In this document: positions 28,012-36,080 of the stretch, in pieces
Layout: each line of letters begins with the position of its first letter
How positions within the stretch are numbered: position 1 is the first letter of the stretch
Assembly (NCBI RefSeq): GCF_018889955.1
Contig: NZ_CP076545.1
Location: forward strand, 1,054,001 to 1,118,000
From: Collinsella sp. zg1085
GTDB taxonomy: Bacteria > Actinomycetota > Coriobacteriia > Coriobacteriales > Coriobacteriaceae
Reading direction: 5' to 3'
DNA length: 64,000 nt
Made by a program: the position numbers and the translations under genes
Notes under the pieces: generated by a model
Databases searched by the model: none
Told to the model about the DNA's origin: nothing
What the model saw: only the letters and a program-made list of their open reading frames with translations

Positions 28012-29121
28012 ATGATTAACCAAAAAGCTATTGGATACATCACCGCAAACTATATTTCTCGCAGGCACAGTGCTCTCACAGAAAACCGTCCGCTTGCTTC
28101 GATTCCCTTTATGGGACGGTATCGTTTGATTGACTTCCCACTTTCAAACATGATGAACGCCGGCATTAAGACGGTTGGTCTTGTTATGCCTGGTGATTGC
28201 CGTTCTTTAATTGACCACGTTGGGTCAGGTAAAGACTGGACACTCGACCGGAAAAAGGGTGGTCTATTTTTAGTACCTGGCAACGCATATGGCACAAGTA
28301 AACGCGGCATGCGTTTCTTACTGCGTGACATTATTGCAAATGCAGAGCTCTTTAGACGCTCCAATAAACCCTATGTTGTCATGATGGGGTCTAATATTGT
28401 GGCAAATCTCAACCTCGATGAAATGATAGATGCGCACGAAAGCTCAGGTGCTGGTCTGACTATGGTATACGGCATGGCAGAGCGCAACCAAGAAGATGCA
28501 CAATCACTTATCATTGGCGATAGAGGTCGTGTTGCTGAGGTAAGAAGCGGCTGCCACTACGGCGATTGCAAGTTCATTGATTGCTTCATTATTGGGCGCG
28601 AGCTTTTGCTCTCCATCATCGAAGACTATGCCATGGCAGATTATCTTGACCTCTTTGAAGCCATTCGCGGCGACTTTGAGCGCATTGATGTATGCAGCTA
28701 TGAGTTTAAGGGTCTCATGGTAGGAATTTTTAATGAGCGCACCTATTTTGAGCGCAGCATGGACCTTTTGAACCCCGATACCTACGACCGCCTCTTCCAA
28801 CCAGATCGACCCATTATTACCAAGGCGCATGATAGTGCACCTGCGCGGTATGCCGAACAGTGCAATGTTCATCACTCGCTTATTTCTGCTGGTTGCGTTA
28901 TTAAAGGAACCGTTCGCGGGTCTATTTTGTCGCGCGGTGTTATTGTTGAAAGCGGGGCAAAGGTGCTCAACAGCATCATCATGCAAGACTGCATCATTCG
29001 TACTGGCGCTGCCGTTGAAAACGCCATTTTGGATAAAAACAATGTGGTGCCAGAAAATACTGAGCTCCGTGGCACCTTTGATAACACACTTGTCATTGGT
29101 AAAGCGCCGCTTCGAGCGTAA
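28012..29121 (+). CDS. glgD: glucose-1-phosphate adenylyltransferase, GlgD subunit
   Basis: The 369-residue paralogue of GlgC probably forms the hetero-oligomer GlgCD and raises its activity. It keeps the fold (PLASIPFMGRYRLIDFPLSN, then the C-terminal hexapeptide helix with LISAGCVIKGTVRGSIL) but lacks the GGxGxRL nucleotide loop: the matching N-terminus is ITANYISRRHSALTENRP. The GDH catalytic motif is replaced by VVMMGSNIVANLNLDEM. This is the known pattern of GlgD. It starts three bases after glgC, and a 135-base gap with two hairpins separates it from glgA. Confidence 0.94.
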   Translation: MINQKAIGYITANYISRRHSALTENRPLASIPFMGRYRLIDFPLSNMMNAGIKTVGLVMPGDCRSLIDHVGSGKDWTLDRKKGGLFLVPGNAYGTSKRGMRFLLRDIIANAELFRRSNKPYVVMMGSNIVANLNLDEMIDAHESSGAGLTMVYGMAERNQEDAQSLIIGDRGRVAEVRSGCHYGDCKFIDCFIIGRELLLSIIEDYAMADYLDLFEAIRGDFERIDVCSYEFKGLMVGIFNERTYFERSMDLLNPDTYDRLFQPDRPIITKAHDSAPARYAEQCNVHHSLISAGCVIKGTVRGSILSRGVIVESGAKVLNSIIMQDCIIRTGAAVENAILDKNNVVPENTELRGTFDNTLVIGKAPLRA

Positions 29122-29160
29122 ATGTTGCTATTGCATTGCATAGCTGCTCTATAACTTGCC

Positions 29161-29192
29161 CTTAGCTCATCTGCATGCGCAGTTGAGCTAAG
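29161..29192 (+). other. first hairpin in the glgD-glgA gap
   Basis: CTTAGCTCA (29161-29169) pairs perfectly with TGAGCTAAG (29184-29192); the loop contains a smaller CTGC/GCAG stem. No clear U-run follows. It may be a transcript stabiliser or processing site between glgD and glgA. Confidence 0.45.
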
Positions 29193-29211
29193 CTATATCA
29201 TGTAAACGCCT

Positions 29212-29240
29212 TGTGCCTGGTGCCAAAAGCACCGGGCACA
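29212..29240 (+). other. second, strong hairpin just before the glgA ribosome-binding site
   Basis: TGTGCCTGGTGC and GCACCGGGCACA pair over 12 bases (one G-U) around a CAAAA loop. The stem ends about seven bases before the AAAGGGAG of glgA and has no U-run. It could act as a 5' stability hairpin for a processed glgA mRNA, or be part of a termination/antitermination choice. Confidence 0.5.
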
Positions 29241-29256
29241 CTACGAAAGGGAGACC

Positions 29257-31044
29257 ATGACTCAAATGGAAACTATGGGTGTTGTTTTTGCCTCTGCCGA
29301 AGCTGCTCCGTTTATTAAAACGGGAGGTCTGGGCGATGTTGCAGGGTCACTCCCCCAGGCACTTGTTGCGGCTGGTATCCAAGTTGTGGTTATGGTACCC
29401 AAGTATGCAAGCATTGCTGATAGCTATAAAGAGCGCATGGAGCATATAGCGCATTTTGAGGTTCCCCTTGGTTGGCGCACTCTCTACTGTGGACTAGAGC
29501 GCCTTGACCTAGATGGCGTAACGTTTCTTTTCCTCGATAATGAGCACTATTTTGGGCGCGGTTATCCTTATGGCTTCTTCGATGACGGTGAGCGTTTTGC
29601 ATTTTTTGCAAAAGCAATCTGCGAATCATTGCAGCATCTCCCCCAAGACTTGCGCTGTGACATCTTGCATTGCAACGACTGGCATACGGCTCTCGCACCG
29701 GTGTTTTTACGCGAGTTTTATCAAGAACTCGAAGGCTATACCAACATTAAAACTATTTTTTCAGTTCACAATATCGCATTTCAGGGTCAATTCTCAGACG
29801 TGGTGCTATCCGATGTGCTAGGCCTTGCACATATCCCCGCTGCCGCAGCACAGCTGCGCTCCGACGATGTTTCAATAAACTATATGCTCGGTGCACTCAA
29901 CTATAGTGATGCCATTACCACTGTTTCTCCCAGTTATGCCGCAGAAATTCAAAGCCCCGCCTTTGGTGAAGGACTTGACGGCGTACTCCGCCGGCGCTCT
30001 TCTATTTTGCAAGGCATTGTCAATGGTATCAACACTACACATTTTGACCCCAGTACATGCCCTGGTCTTGCAGCCAACTTCTCTGCGCGTGATATGAATG
30101 GCAAAGCAGCTTGTAAAGCGGCACTGCAAACAGAACTTGGCCTTGAAGTGCGCGATGATGTACCACTTATGAGTATGGTCACACGACTCACTCGTCAAAA
30201 AGGTATGGACTTAGTTAATTATGCACTTGACCGTATTCTATCAGGCGGCATACAAGTAGCTGTTTTAGGCACCGGTGACCCGTGGTATGAAGAAAGTCTA
30301 CGCAGCTTTGAAGCGCGCTATCCCGGACAGATGGTTGCGCGCATTCAATTTGACCCTACCCTCTCTGAGCGTATGTACGCAGGGTCGGATTTATTCTTAA
30401 TGCCCTCACTGTTTGAGCCCTGTGGTTTATCTCAGATGATTGCCATGCGCTTTGGCACCTTGCCTATTGTGCGTGAAACTGGTGGCTTAAAAGATACCGT
30501 TATTCCCTACAATTATGTAACCGATGAAGGCACTGGTTTTAGCTTTGCAAACTTTAACGGCGAAGAAATGGGAGACGCGGTATTCCGTGCGGCGCGGCTT
30601 TTCTGGGATAACCGTGCGGCATTTGAGCGCATGGTCAAGCGTGCTATGCAGACCGACTTTAGCTGGCAGCAAAGTGCTGAGCGCTATCTTGATTTGTATT
30701 TCTGGCTGCGCCCCGACCGTGAACGACCGGGTGGCACGGCAGCTGGTGTAGCAGCAGCTCCCGTTAAGGCTTCTACCAAAAAGACGCGGGCGCGCAAAAC
30801 CTCAACAACGAGCATCAAGAGCGAAGCAGAAAGCAAAACAAATAGCAAAACAAGCTCTACAAAAAAGACGACAAAACGCACAGCAACACCCAAAACCTCA
30901 GCGCAAAAAGAACCCGTGGTTGAGACTGCACCTACCGCGGCTGATACCAAGAAAAAGCCAGCTCGTAGTACGGTAAAAGGAAAAGCTGATACCAAAATAA
31001 GCACTTCAAAAAAGAGCACGGCGACACGGAGTAAGAAAGCATAG
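29257..31044 (+). CDS. glgA: glycogen synthase (ADP-glucose), with basic C-terminal tail
   Basis: This GT5 enzyme adds glucose from ADP-glucose to glycogen. The 595-residue product starts with the donor-site motif FIKTGGLGDVAGSLPQAL. It has HNIAFQGQF, VSMVTRLTRQKGMDL-type MSMVTRLTRQKGMDLV, and the GT-B C-domain signature FEPCGLSQMIAMRFGTLPIVRETGGLKDT. Catalytic domains end near residue 485. The last ~105 residues are an unusual low-complexity tail of Lys, Thr, Ser, Ala and Arg (STKKTRARKTST and similar), absent from standard GlgA. The start has AAAGGGAG upstream. It is the last gene of the cluster, followed by a terminator-like hairpin. Confidence 0.96.
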   Translation: MTQMETMGVVFASAEAAPFIKTGGLGDVAGSLPQALVAAGIQVVVMVPKYASIADSYKERMEHIAHFEVPLGWRTLYCGLERLDLDGVTFLFLDNEHYFGRGYPYGFFDDGERFAFFAKAICESLQHLPQDLRCDILHCNDWHTALAPVFLREFYQELEGYTNIKTIFSVHNIAFQGQFSDVVLSDVLGLAHIPAAAAQLRSDDVSINYMLGALNYSDAITTVSPSYAAEIQSPAFGEGLDGVLRRRSSILQGIVNGINTTHFDPSTCPGLAANFSARDMNGKAACKAALQTELGLEVRDDVPLMSMVTRLTRQKGMDLVNYALDRILSGGIQVAVLGTGDPWYEESLRSFEARYPGQMVARIQFDPTLSERMYAGSDLFLMPSLFEPCGLSQMIAMRFGTLPIVRETGGLKDTVIPYNYVTDEGTGFSFANFNGEEMGDAVFRAARLFWDNRAAFERMVKRAMQTDFSWQQSAERYLDLYFWLRPDRERPGGTAAGVAAAPVKASTKKTRARKTSTTSIKSEAESKTNSKTSSTKKTTKRTATPKTSAQKEPVVETAPTAADTKKKPARSTVKGKADTKISTSKKSTATRSKKA

Positions 31045-31075
31045 CTCTTACTTCAAATCAGATAATCATTAAAGA

Positions 31076-31112
31076 ACACACTCAAAACTCCTCCTTGAGT
31101 TTTGAGTGTGTG
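31076..31112 (+). terminator. long inverted repeat after glgA
   Basis: ACACACTCAAAACTC and GAGTTTTGAGTGTGTGT form a 15-bp perfect stem with a small CTCCTT loop, about 30 bases after the glgA stop. There is no long U-run (TCTGTGTTT follows), but length and place fit the end of the glycogen operon. The right arm also contains a promoter-like TTGAGT. Confidence 0.65.
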
Positions 31113-31129
31113 TCTGTGTTTGCTATAAT
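31102..31129 (+). promoter_or_regulatory. promoter-like sequence after the glgA hairpin
   Basis: TTGAGT (31102-31107) is 16 bases from a perfect TATAAT (31124-31129). It points into the AT-rich stretch 31130-31600, which has leader-like hairpins. The -35 overlaps the right arm of the glgA terminator hairpin. Confidence 0.45.
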
Positions 31130-31425
31130 ACCGATTTGCCTCTTATGATACAGCCCTAATTCGTTGTGCATATATGGTGCTCGTGAATCTTGGGTTGTTA
31201 TATGGGTTATTAAATATAGAGATTCTTTGAATCTAAACCTGACCAAAGGCTTATCTCAGCAAAATATGGTGCAAAAGCCCTCTATTGCTGCACTGTTTTT
31301 AGCTATGTTCACAAGCTTTCAAGCCAACACGTTGGAGCTATGACATATGTAGAAAATTGCAGCTTATACATATAATTAATAATTTCATCCTTTTGTCTGA
31401 CAAGACAAAACTCCAAATATCTGAC
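31130..31425 (+). other. AT-rich leader-like region without a clear gene
   Basis: No convincing protein gene lies in this stretch. It contains a hairpin of TTTTGTC / GACAAAA (31391-31397 and 31404-31410). The beginning of a second, two-step hairpin follows: ATCTGA / TCAGAT with GCTGCA / TGCAGC inside (31419-31450). With the promoter-like sequence before it and a strong ribosome-binding site after it, the region could be a structured 5' leader of roughly 320 bases. Confidence 0.35.
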
Positions 31426-31596
31426 ATGCTGCAGCTGTTGCAGCTCAGATACCCTTATGTAAGGAGGAGTTATGTTCTTGAAAGCAAAGAGCCAGTCCAT
31501 TTCAATACTAGCAGTGGTGTTAATAAATCGACTTCACGTGATGAGCTAGCACGACGAATTGTATCGGAGCTCTCTCGACGAAAAGGACTTTTTTAA
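31426..31596 (+). CDS. small hypothetical protein, uncertain
   Basis: I do not recognise this ORF. The ATG-started version gives 56 residues ending STSRDELARRIVSELSRRKG plus LF, a helical charged tail that looks protein-like. It has no good ribosome-binding site, and the ATG lies in a hairpin. A strong AAGGAGG at 31461-31467 instead serves an ATG at 31472 in another frame, encoding only 25 residues (start MFLKAKSQSISILAVVL). Either the longer frame is a remnant of a broken gene, or the short one is a leader peptide. Confidence 0.3.
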   Translation: MLQLLQLRYPYVRRSYVLESKEPVHFNTSSGVNKSTSRDELARRIVSELSRRKGLF

Positions 31597-31619
31597 TTGT
31601 CAAACAAAATATGTATTCG

Positions 31620-31994
31620 TTACTCCTCAGCAGTAATATACGTTAGGGTGTCAGAGGTTTTAATCAATTCTATATATTGAGTTATAGGCTCATCGTTCTT
31701 ATGAATACGCAGATAGAACGTTTTTTGTGACTGATTAAAGGATAGATAAACGATTCCAAGTGATTTTGTTGACCTATCTTGTAAATCATATGTATTTGGG
31801 TCTGCTGTGCGAGCTAAAAAGCCTTTTGAAAGACCTTTGATTTCAGAATTATCAGAATTGTTTGCCGTATTTGAGATTTCCCAGCTTATACGGCTATCGT
31901 CTTTATCATTCTGGCTATGGTCGTCAACGGTAAATAAATATCCAGAACTACGTTGCGCAGAATATGTACCATGTATGTTAAATCCCTCAGACAA
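31620..31994 (-). CDS. hypothetical protein; probably a truncated membrane-anchored protein
   Basis: The visible ORF of 124 residues would start at a TTG and has no known domain; it is polar, Asn/Ser/Asp-rich and reads as an extracytoplasmic domain with beta-like stretches. The frame stays open upstream and there encodes a strong hydrophobic anchor (LGLLLVFLLCLYSLFLSLG) preceded by YKWSIC. Before that, an amber codon (32115-32117) separates it from an ATG at 32127-32129 (MSVK, stop). So the gene is likely a single-anchor membrane protein broken by a nonsense mutation, or one read from a start I cannot identify. Base composition is lower in GC than its neighbours. Confidence 0.5.
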   Translation of the reverse strand: MSEGFNIHGTYSAQRSSGYLFTVDDHSQNDKDDSRISWEISNTANNSDNSEIKGLSKGFLARTADPNTYDLQDRSTKSLGIVYLSFNQSQKTFYLRIHKNDEPITQYIELIKTSDTLTYITAEE

Positions 31995-32190
31995 TCCAGT
32001 TGAATAACTGGTTAATCTCTTTTCAACTCCAAGCGATAAGAACAGCGAATAAAGACACAGGAGAAAAACGAGTAATAAGCCTAAACAAATTGACCATTTA
32101 TAATTGAGTTGTAGCTATTTTACCGACATTTTAACCCCCCCCCATATCTTTAATTCTCACTTATGTATAATAAGCTAGACGTCAATAATT

Positions 32191-32436
32191 CTAATGCTCC
32201 TTGTGCGGACAGTTTTTGCAACTTGAAGAGTTGTCTGAGCTTGACGATGAAGTACTCTTTGGACGCTGGTCAGTGTTGTAATAACCATTTCCCTTAAACT
32301 CAATACCACTTGCGTAAAAGACCTTCTCCGCAGCAGACCCACAAACCGGGCAAAAGAGTGCCGGACGCTCGGTCATACCATGCTCAACCTCAAATACGTG
32401 TGAGCACGATGTACAACGATAATCGTAATGAGCCAT
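32191..32436 (-). CDS. FmdB-type zinc ribbon protein
   Basis: This 81-residue protein starts MAHYDYRCTSCSHVFEVEHG and has a second cysteine pair in LFCPVCGSAAEKVFYASG, the FmdB/CxxC_CxxC_SSSS regulatory zinc ribbon. The tail is Ser-rich (KSTSSSSSDNSSS) and ends with an extra cysteine pair, CKNCPHKEH. Role in the cell is not established for the family. The ATG at 32436 follows AGGAAGG; an ORF start nine codons upstream has no such site. Confidence 0.85.
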   Translation of the reverse strand: MAHYDYRCTSCSHVFEVEHGMTERPALFCPVCGSAAEKVFYASGIEFKGNGYYNTDQRPKSTSSSSSDNSSSCKNCPHKEH

Positions 32437-32497
32437 GACCAAAACCTTCCTGCAAGCCACCATGTATCAACAAACGTGACTAATCTACCCCAAGTTC

Positions 32498-32530
32498 AGC
32501 CTTCCTACACCCCTAAGTTGTAGGAAGGCT
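32498..32530. terminator. strong hairpin between the GH13 gene and the zinc ribbon gene
   Basis: AGCCTTCCTACA and TGTAGGAAGGCT form a perfect 12-bp stem around a 9-base loop (CCCCTAAGT), about 80 bases after the GH13 stop codon. No U-run is present on either strand, so it may terminate weakly or mark an mRNA 3' end. Confidence 0.5.
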
Positions 32531-32610
32531 GCAAATATTACAAGGCTCGAGCAGCACCCATCAAATCAGCGCTCAGCCTACAACAACAAAAGCCACCTCT
32601 ACATGAGTGT

Positions 32611-34542
32611 TTAATGAGAGCGTACACCATATAAAACCATCGCGGAAAGCGGCTCTAAGTTGAGGCTTACCCGTGCGTCTTGACCGAGAGAATATATGCG
32701 GCCGCTCAGCAAATCTTCAACCTGTGGACCTACAAACTGGCAGCTCAGCGCTCGTGTTTCACTTCTATGTCGGTTAATCAGCACGGTCATATGTTCCTTG
32801 GCGCTTGTACGCTCAAACGCAAGGACATCCTGCGCCGCAGCCCAACTATACCAGCCTCCCGTGCGACAAACCTCATAACCTTGGCGAAGGCGCAAGGCTT
32901 GGGTATGTGCCGCATGTGCTCGCATATCAGTTATAGATGCTGCATCAGGGAGCGTGCGCCGATTACCTGGGTCGGTAAGCCCTTCAAGCCCAAATTCATC
33001 TCCATAATAAATGGACGGAACACCCGGCAATAACATTTGCATAAGACAGGCAAGGCGCAGCCGGGCCAACCCAAGCTCCATACCATCTGTATCCAAGCGG
33101 AAACGTCCACGCTCATATTCAGGCAACTGCGCCTCATCGGGCGCCTCACCTAAAACCGATAAAATACGTGGACGGTCATGGCTGCTCAAGAGATTAAGCG
33201 CACAGCAAAGCGCTTCAGGTGGATAGTTTTCACGCAGGCTCTCAAGGGTTTCTGCGGCCAGCTCAGCACTCATCCAACCACGTAAAAAGCCAATAATGAC
33301 ATCACGCACCGGATAGTTCATGGCTGAGTCAAGCTCGGTGCCCAAAAGATAGCGTTTCAACATGCCATAACTTACTTTATTTGACGCATCTTCCCAAACC
33401 TCACCAAGCACGAGCGCATCAGGTTTCTCGGTACACGCGGCGCGGCGTATTCCTGCTAAAAACTCATCGCTCAACTCATCTGCCACATCAAGGCGCCAGC
33501 CAGATGCTCCTGCACGCAGCCAGTAACGCACTACGCCATCATCACCCAAAATGAGCTCTTGCACCTCTGGCGATGCCTCGTTGAGGGCAGGCATATTACC
33601 AATCCCCCACCATGCGTCATAGCTGCCATCATCATGAAAATGAAAGGCTCGACGCCACGGAGAATGAACATCGTGCCAGGCGCCCGCATCGGGATAGTTT
33701 CCAAAGCGATTAAAATAGCGTGAATCATCACCGGTATGATTAAACACCCCATCAAGAATAATGGAAATACCTAAATTTTGCGCTGTAGCACATAGGCTAG
33801 AAAAATCTTCTTTTGTACCCAGCATAGGGTCGATAGCCAAATAATCTGCCGTATCGTAGCGATGATTACTTGCTGCCTCAAAAATAGGATTGAGATAGAT
33901 TGCTGTAATGCCCAGCTTTGCTAAGCGCGATAAATCCTCCTCAATGCCTTTAAGCGACCCTCCGTAAAAATCCCAGTGCTTAATTGAACCATTTGGATTT
34001 CGCTCATAGACAGGAGGCTCATCCCAAGCTTCAACAAGCTGGCGGGGAATACCGGCATGCGGCTGTGCAAGTACTTCTTGGCAACGCTCGCGCCACGCAG
34101 CATCACGGCGATACCGGTCAGGGAAAATTTGATATACCACACCACCCTCATACCAGCTTGGACGAATTGTGCGCGGCTCATACACCGTAATTTGAAATGA
34201 AGGTGCCTCAGGATTGTTGCTCATCACACCGGTACCGCCCACGCATCCCTGAGCTGCACCAAGCGTAAAACAGCCCTCGGGGCTATCAATCACAAAGCGA
34301 TACCATAAAAGAGCTGGTGTATCAGGCGTAAGCGTAACAGAAAACCGATGCGCATGCTCCGAATCTTGCTCACAGCGATAACGCTTTTCACCTACCCCAT
34401 CTATCCATGTTCTCAGATACACTGCAATCTCGAAAGGGTTGCACTCAAATGCGTCCATCGAGAGAGTCACCGATGTACCAAGCGGCAGCGCACCAAAGGG
34501 CGCACGATATTCTAACCAGCGACTTTGATGTACACATCTCAT
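32611..34542 (-). CDS. GH13 alpha-glucosidase/neopullulanase-type enzyme
   Basis: The 643-residue cytoplasmic enzyme acts on alpha-glucans or maltodextrins; there is no signal peptide. An N-terminal beta domain (about 1-130) of the cyclomaltodextrinase/neopullulanase type precedes the barrel. Motifs are LDGVFNHTGDDS (region I), SGWRLDVADELS with the nucleophile Asp (II), LVLGEVWEDAS with the acid Glu (III) and LLSSHDRPRIL (IV), which is neopullulanase/MalZ-like. The exact bond preference cannot be told. The ATG at 34542 follows AAGGA. Its position near the glycogen cluster suggests breakdown of limit dextrins or imported maltodextrin. Confidence 0.9.
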   Translation of the reverse strand: MRCVHQSRWLEYRAPFGALPLGTSVTLSMDAFECNPFEIAVYLRTWIDGVGEKRYRCEQDSEHAHRFSVTLTPDTPALLWYRFVIDSPEGCFTLGAAQGCVGGTGVMSNNPEAPSFQITVYEPRTIRPSWYEGGVVYQIFPDRYRRDAAWRERCQEVLAQPHAGIPRQLVEAWDEPPVYERNPNGSIKHWDFYGGSLKGIEEDLSRLAKLGITAIYLNPIFEAASNHRYDTADYLAIDPMLGTKEDFSSLCATAQNLGISIILDGVFNHTGDDSRYFNRFGNYPDAGAWHDVHSPWRRAFHFHDDGSYDAWWGIGNMPALNEASPEVQELILGDDGVVRYWLRAGASGWRLDVADELSDEFLAGIRRAACTEKPDALVLGEVWEDASNKVSYGMLKRYLLGTELDSAMNYPVRDVIIGFLRGWMSAELAAETLESLRENYPPEALCCALNLLSSHDRPRILSVLGEAPDEAQLPEYERGRFRLDTDGMELGLARLRLACLMQMLLPGVPSIYYGDEFGLEGLTDPGNRRTLPDAASITDMRAHAAHTQALRLRQGYEVCRTGGWYSWAAAQDVLAFERTSAKEHMTVLINRHRSETRALSCQFVGPQVEDLLSGRIYSLGQDARVSLNLEPLSAMVLYGVRSH

Positions 34543-34673
34543 AGTAATCCTTATTTCAAACGATACAACAACGCGGGCAACAAACGCGTGACAGTATAGG
34601 GGCAAATACTGCGTTTACCAAGATGTTTTATACAGGTATACACGCTGACCGTGAAATATCTACGAGGAAATAT

Positions 34674-36080
34674 CTACTCCCCAATGCGCTGCATACGCGC
34701 ACAGTAATGACCATCACCCAAACCCAGTAATGGCAAGGTTTGCACCTCATCAATAAGCGTAAACGAAGCGCCCGCTTGAGATGCTAAAAATGCGGCAACA
34801 AGCTCACTGTTTTCTTGCGGCATTATGGAGCACGTGGCATATATAAGCTCACCAGACACCTCAACGCGCGCACTCGCCTCTTGGAGCATCGTTAATTGCA
34901 CATACGGAAAACTCTCATCAAGTGCCTCTGGTGTTACGCGCCATACAATCTCAGGATGGCGACGCATAGTACCGGTGCCCGAGCAAGGGGCGTCTACGAG
35001 CACCGTATCAAAGCGCTGAGGACACGAGCCAGCCTTATCTTGGCTCGCAAGCGCCTTATCAAGCTGCAAAGCATCTCCAACAACAATCTCTACACCTGCG
35101 CCTAATCCAGCCTGCCGGAGCCGTTCCTGATTAAGCTGGGCTTTTTGCGCTGAGATTTCAAGTGCCACATGTTTTCGTTCTAAGCCAGTAGCTGCTGCGT
35201 AGGCTGTAAGCACAAAACTTTTAGTTCCTCGTCCGGCACCAATCTCAAGCAAACTACCAGCACGAAGTGCCCTCAGCGCAACAGCCTGGGCATGCACATC
35301 AGACACAACCGCATCAGATTGTGCAAATACACCTGCACGAATAAGAGGAGCAATCTCATCTACGTAATAACTCAGCTGAGGTAGTGCCTTTGTTGCCTCG
35401 CACGCACTATGCTCAATAGCCTCATCAACTTCATTGTGCACGTGTAAAGCTACTGGGCTTGCATGTACTTCCTGCAAAAGCTGCTGAAAATGAGAGGATT
35501 GCAGTGCCCGTGGATTACAACAGATACTTACAGGAGCCGCCTCAAGTGCTGCTGCCAATATAGCCTGCAATTGTTCATCACCATATGCGGTGGCGAAGCG
35601 CTTTACCAGCCAATGGGGCATACCCGCCTGACGAGCAAAAGCTACATATGAACGCTCACGCTCATCTGATATATCTGTTGGAGCAAGATAATCACTGCGC
35701 GCATCAGCCACACAATGCAAGACGGCATTCGCAAGACCAGCCGCCGCACGCGCCTGTGTGTGCACCAACTCAACACCCTGACTAACAGCCACCCTCGGTG
35801 AAGCATCTAAATACAATAACTCAAACGCGGCTATACGAAGTGCCATACGCACGCGCATTGATAGTTTCTGGGGATGCATAAGGTGAGCATTAAGAGCCTC
35901 ATCAAGACAGCCCCTTGTTGCTGTGACCCCCAAAGCAAGGCGCAGAGCAAACGCAGCATCACGCACATCATCAAGCCTATAATCTTTTGTGCCTAAAAGC
36001 TCGCGAACATATACAGCATCGTGCTCAGCCTGACAAAGAGCGCGAAGTGCTACCCGCCGCGCGGGACTTACGCGTGTCAC
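34674..36080 (-). CDS. rsmB: 16S rRNA (cytosine-967-C5)-methyltransferase RsmB
   Basis: This SAM-dependent methyltransferase modifies C967 of 16S rRNA. The 468-residue product has a NusB-like RNA-binding domain (about 1-135) and a Rossmann domain with LLEIGAGRGTKSFVL (SAM loop). The catalytic part has VDAPCSGTGTMRRHPEIVWR and the cysteine nucleophile in IYATCSIMPQENSE. The start is a GTG overlapping the fmt stop by three bases. The order def-fmt-rsmB is conserved in many bacteria. Confidence 0.95.
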   Translation of the reverse strand: MTRVSPARRVALRALCQAEHDAVYVRELLGTKDYRLDDVRDAAFALRLALGVTATRGCLDEALNAHLMHPQKLSMRVRMALRIAAFELLYLDASPRVAVSQGVELVHTQARAAAGLANAVLHCVADARSDYLAPTDISDERERSYVAFARQAGMPHWLVKRFATAYGDEQLQAILAAALEAAPVSICCNPRALQSSHFQQLLQEVHASPVALHVHNEVDEAIEHSACEATKALPQLSYYVDEIAPLIRAGVFAQSDAVVSDVHAQAVALRALRAGSLLEIGAGRGTKSFVLTAYAAATGLERKHVALEISAQKAQLNQERLRQAGLGAGVEIVVGDALQLDKALASQDKAGSCPQRFDTVLVDAPCSGTGTMRRHPEIVWRVTPEALDESFPYVQLTMLQEASARVEVSGELIYATCSIMPQENSELVAAFLASQAGASFTLIDEVQTLPLLGLGDGHYCARMQRIGE

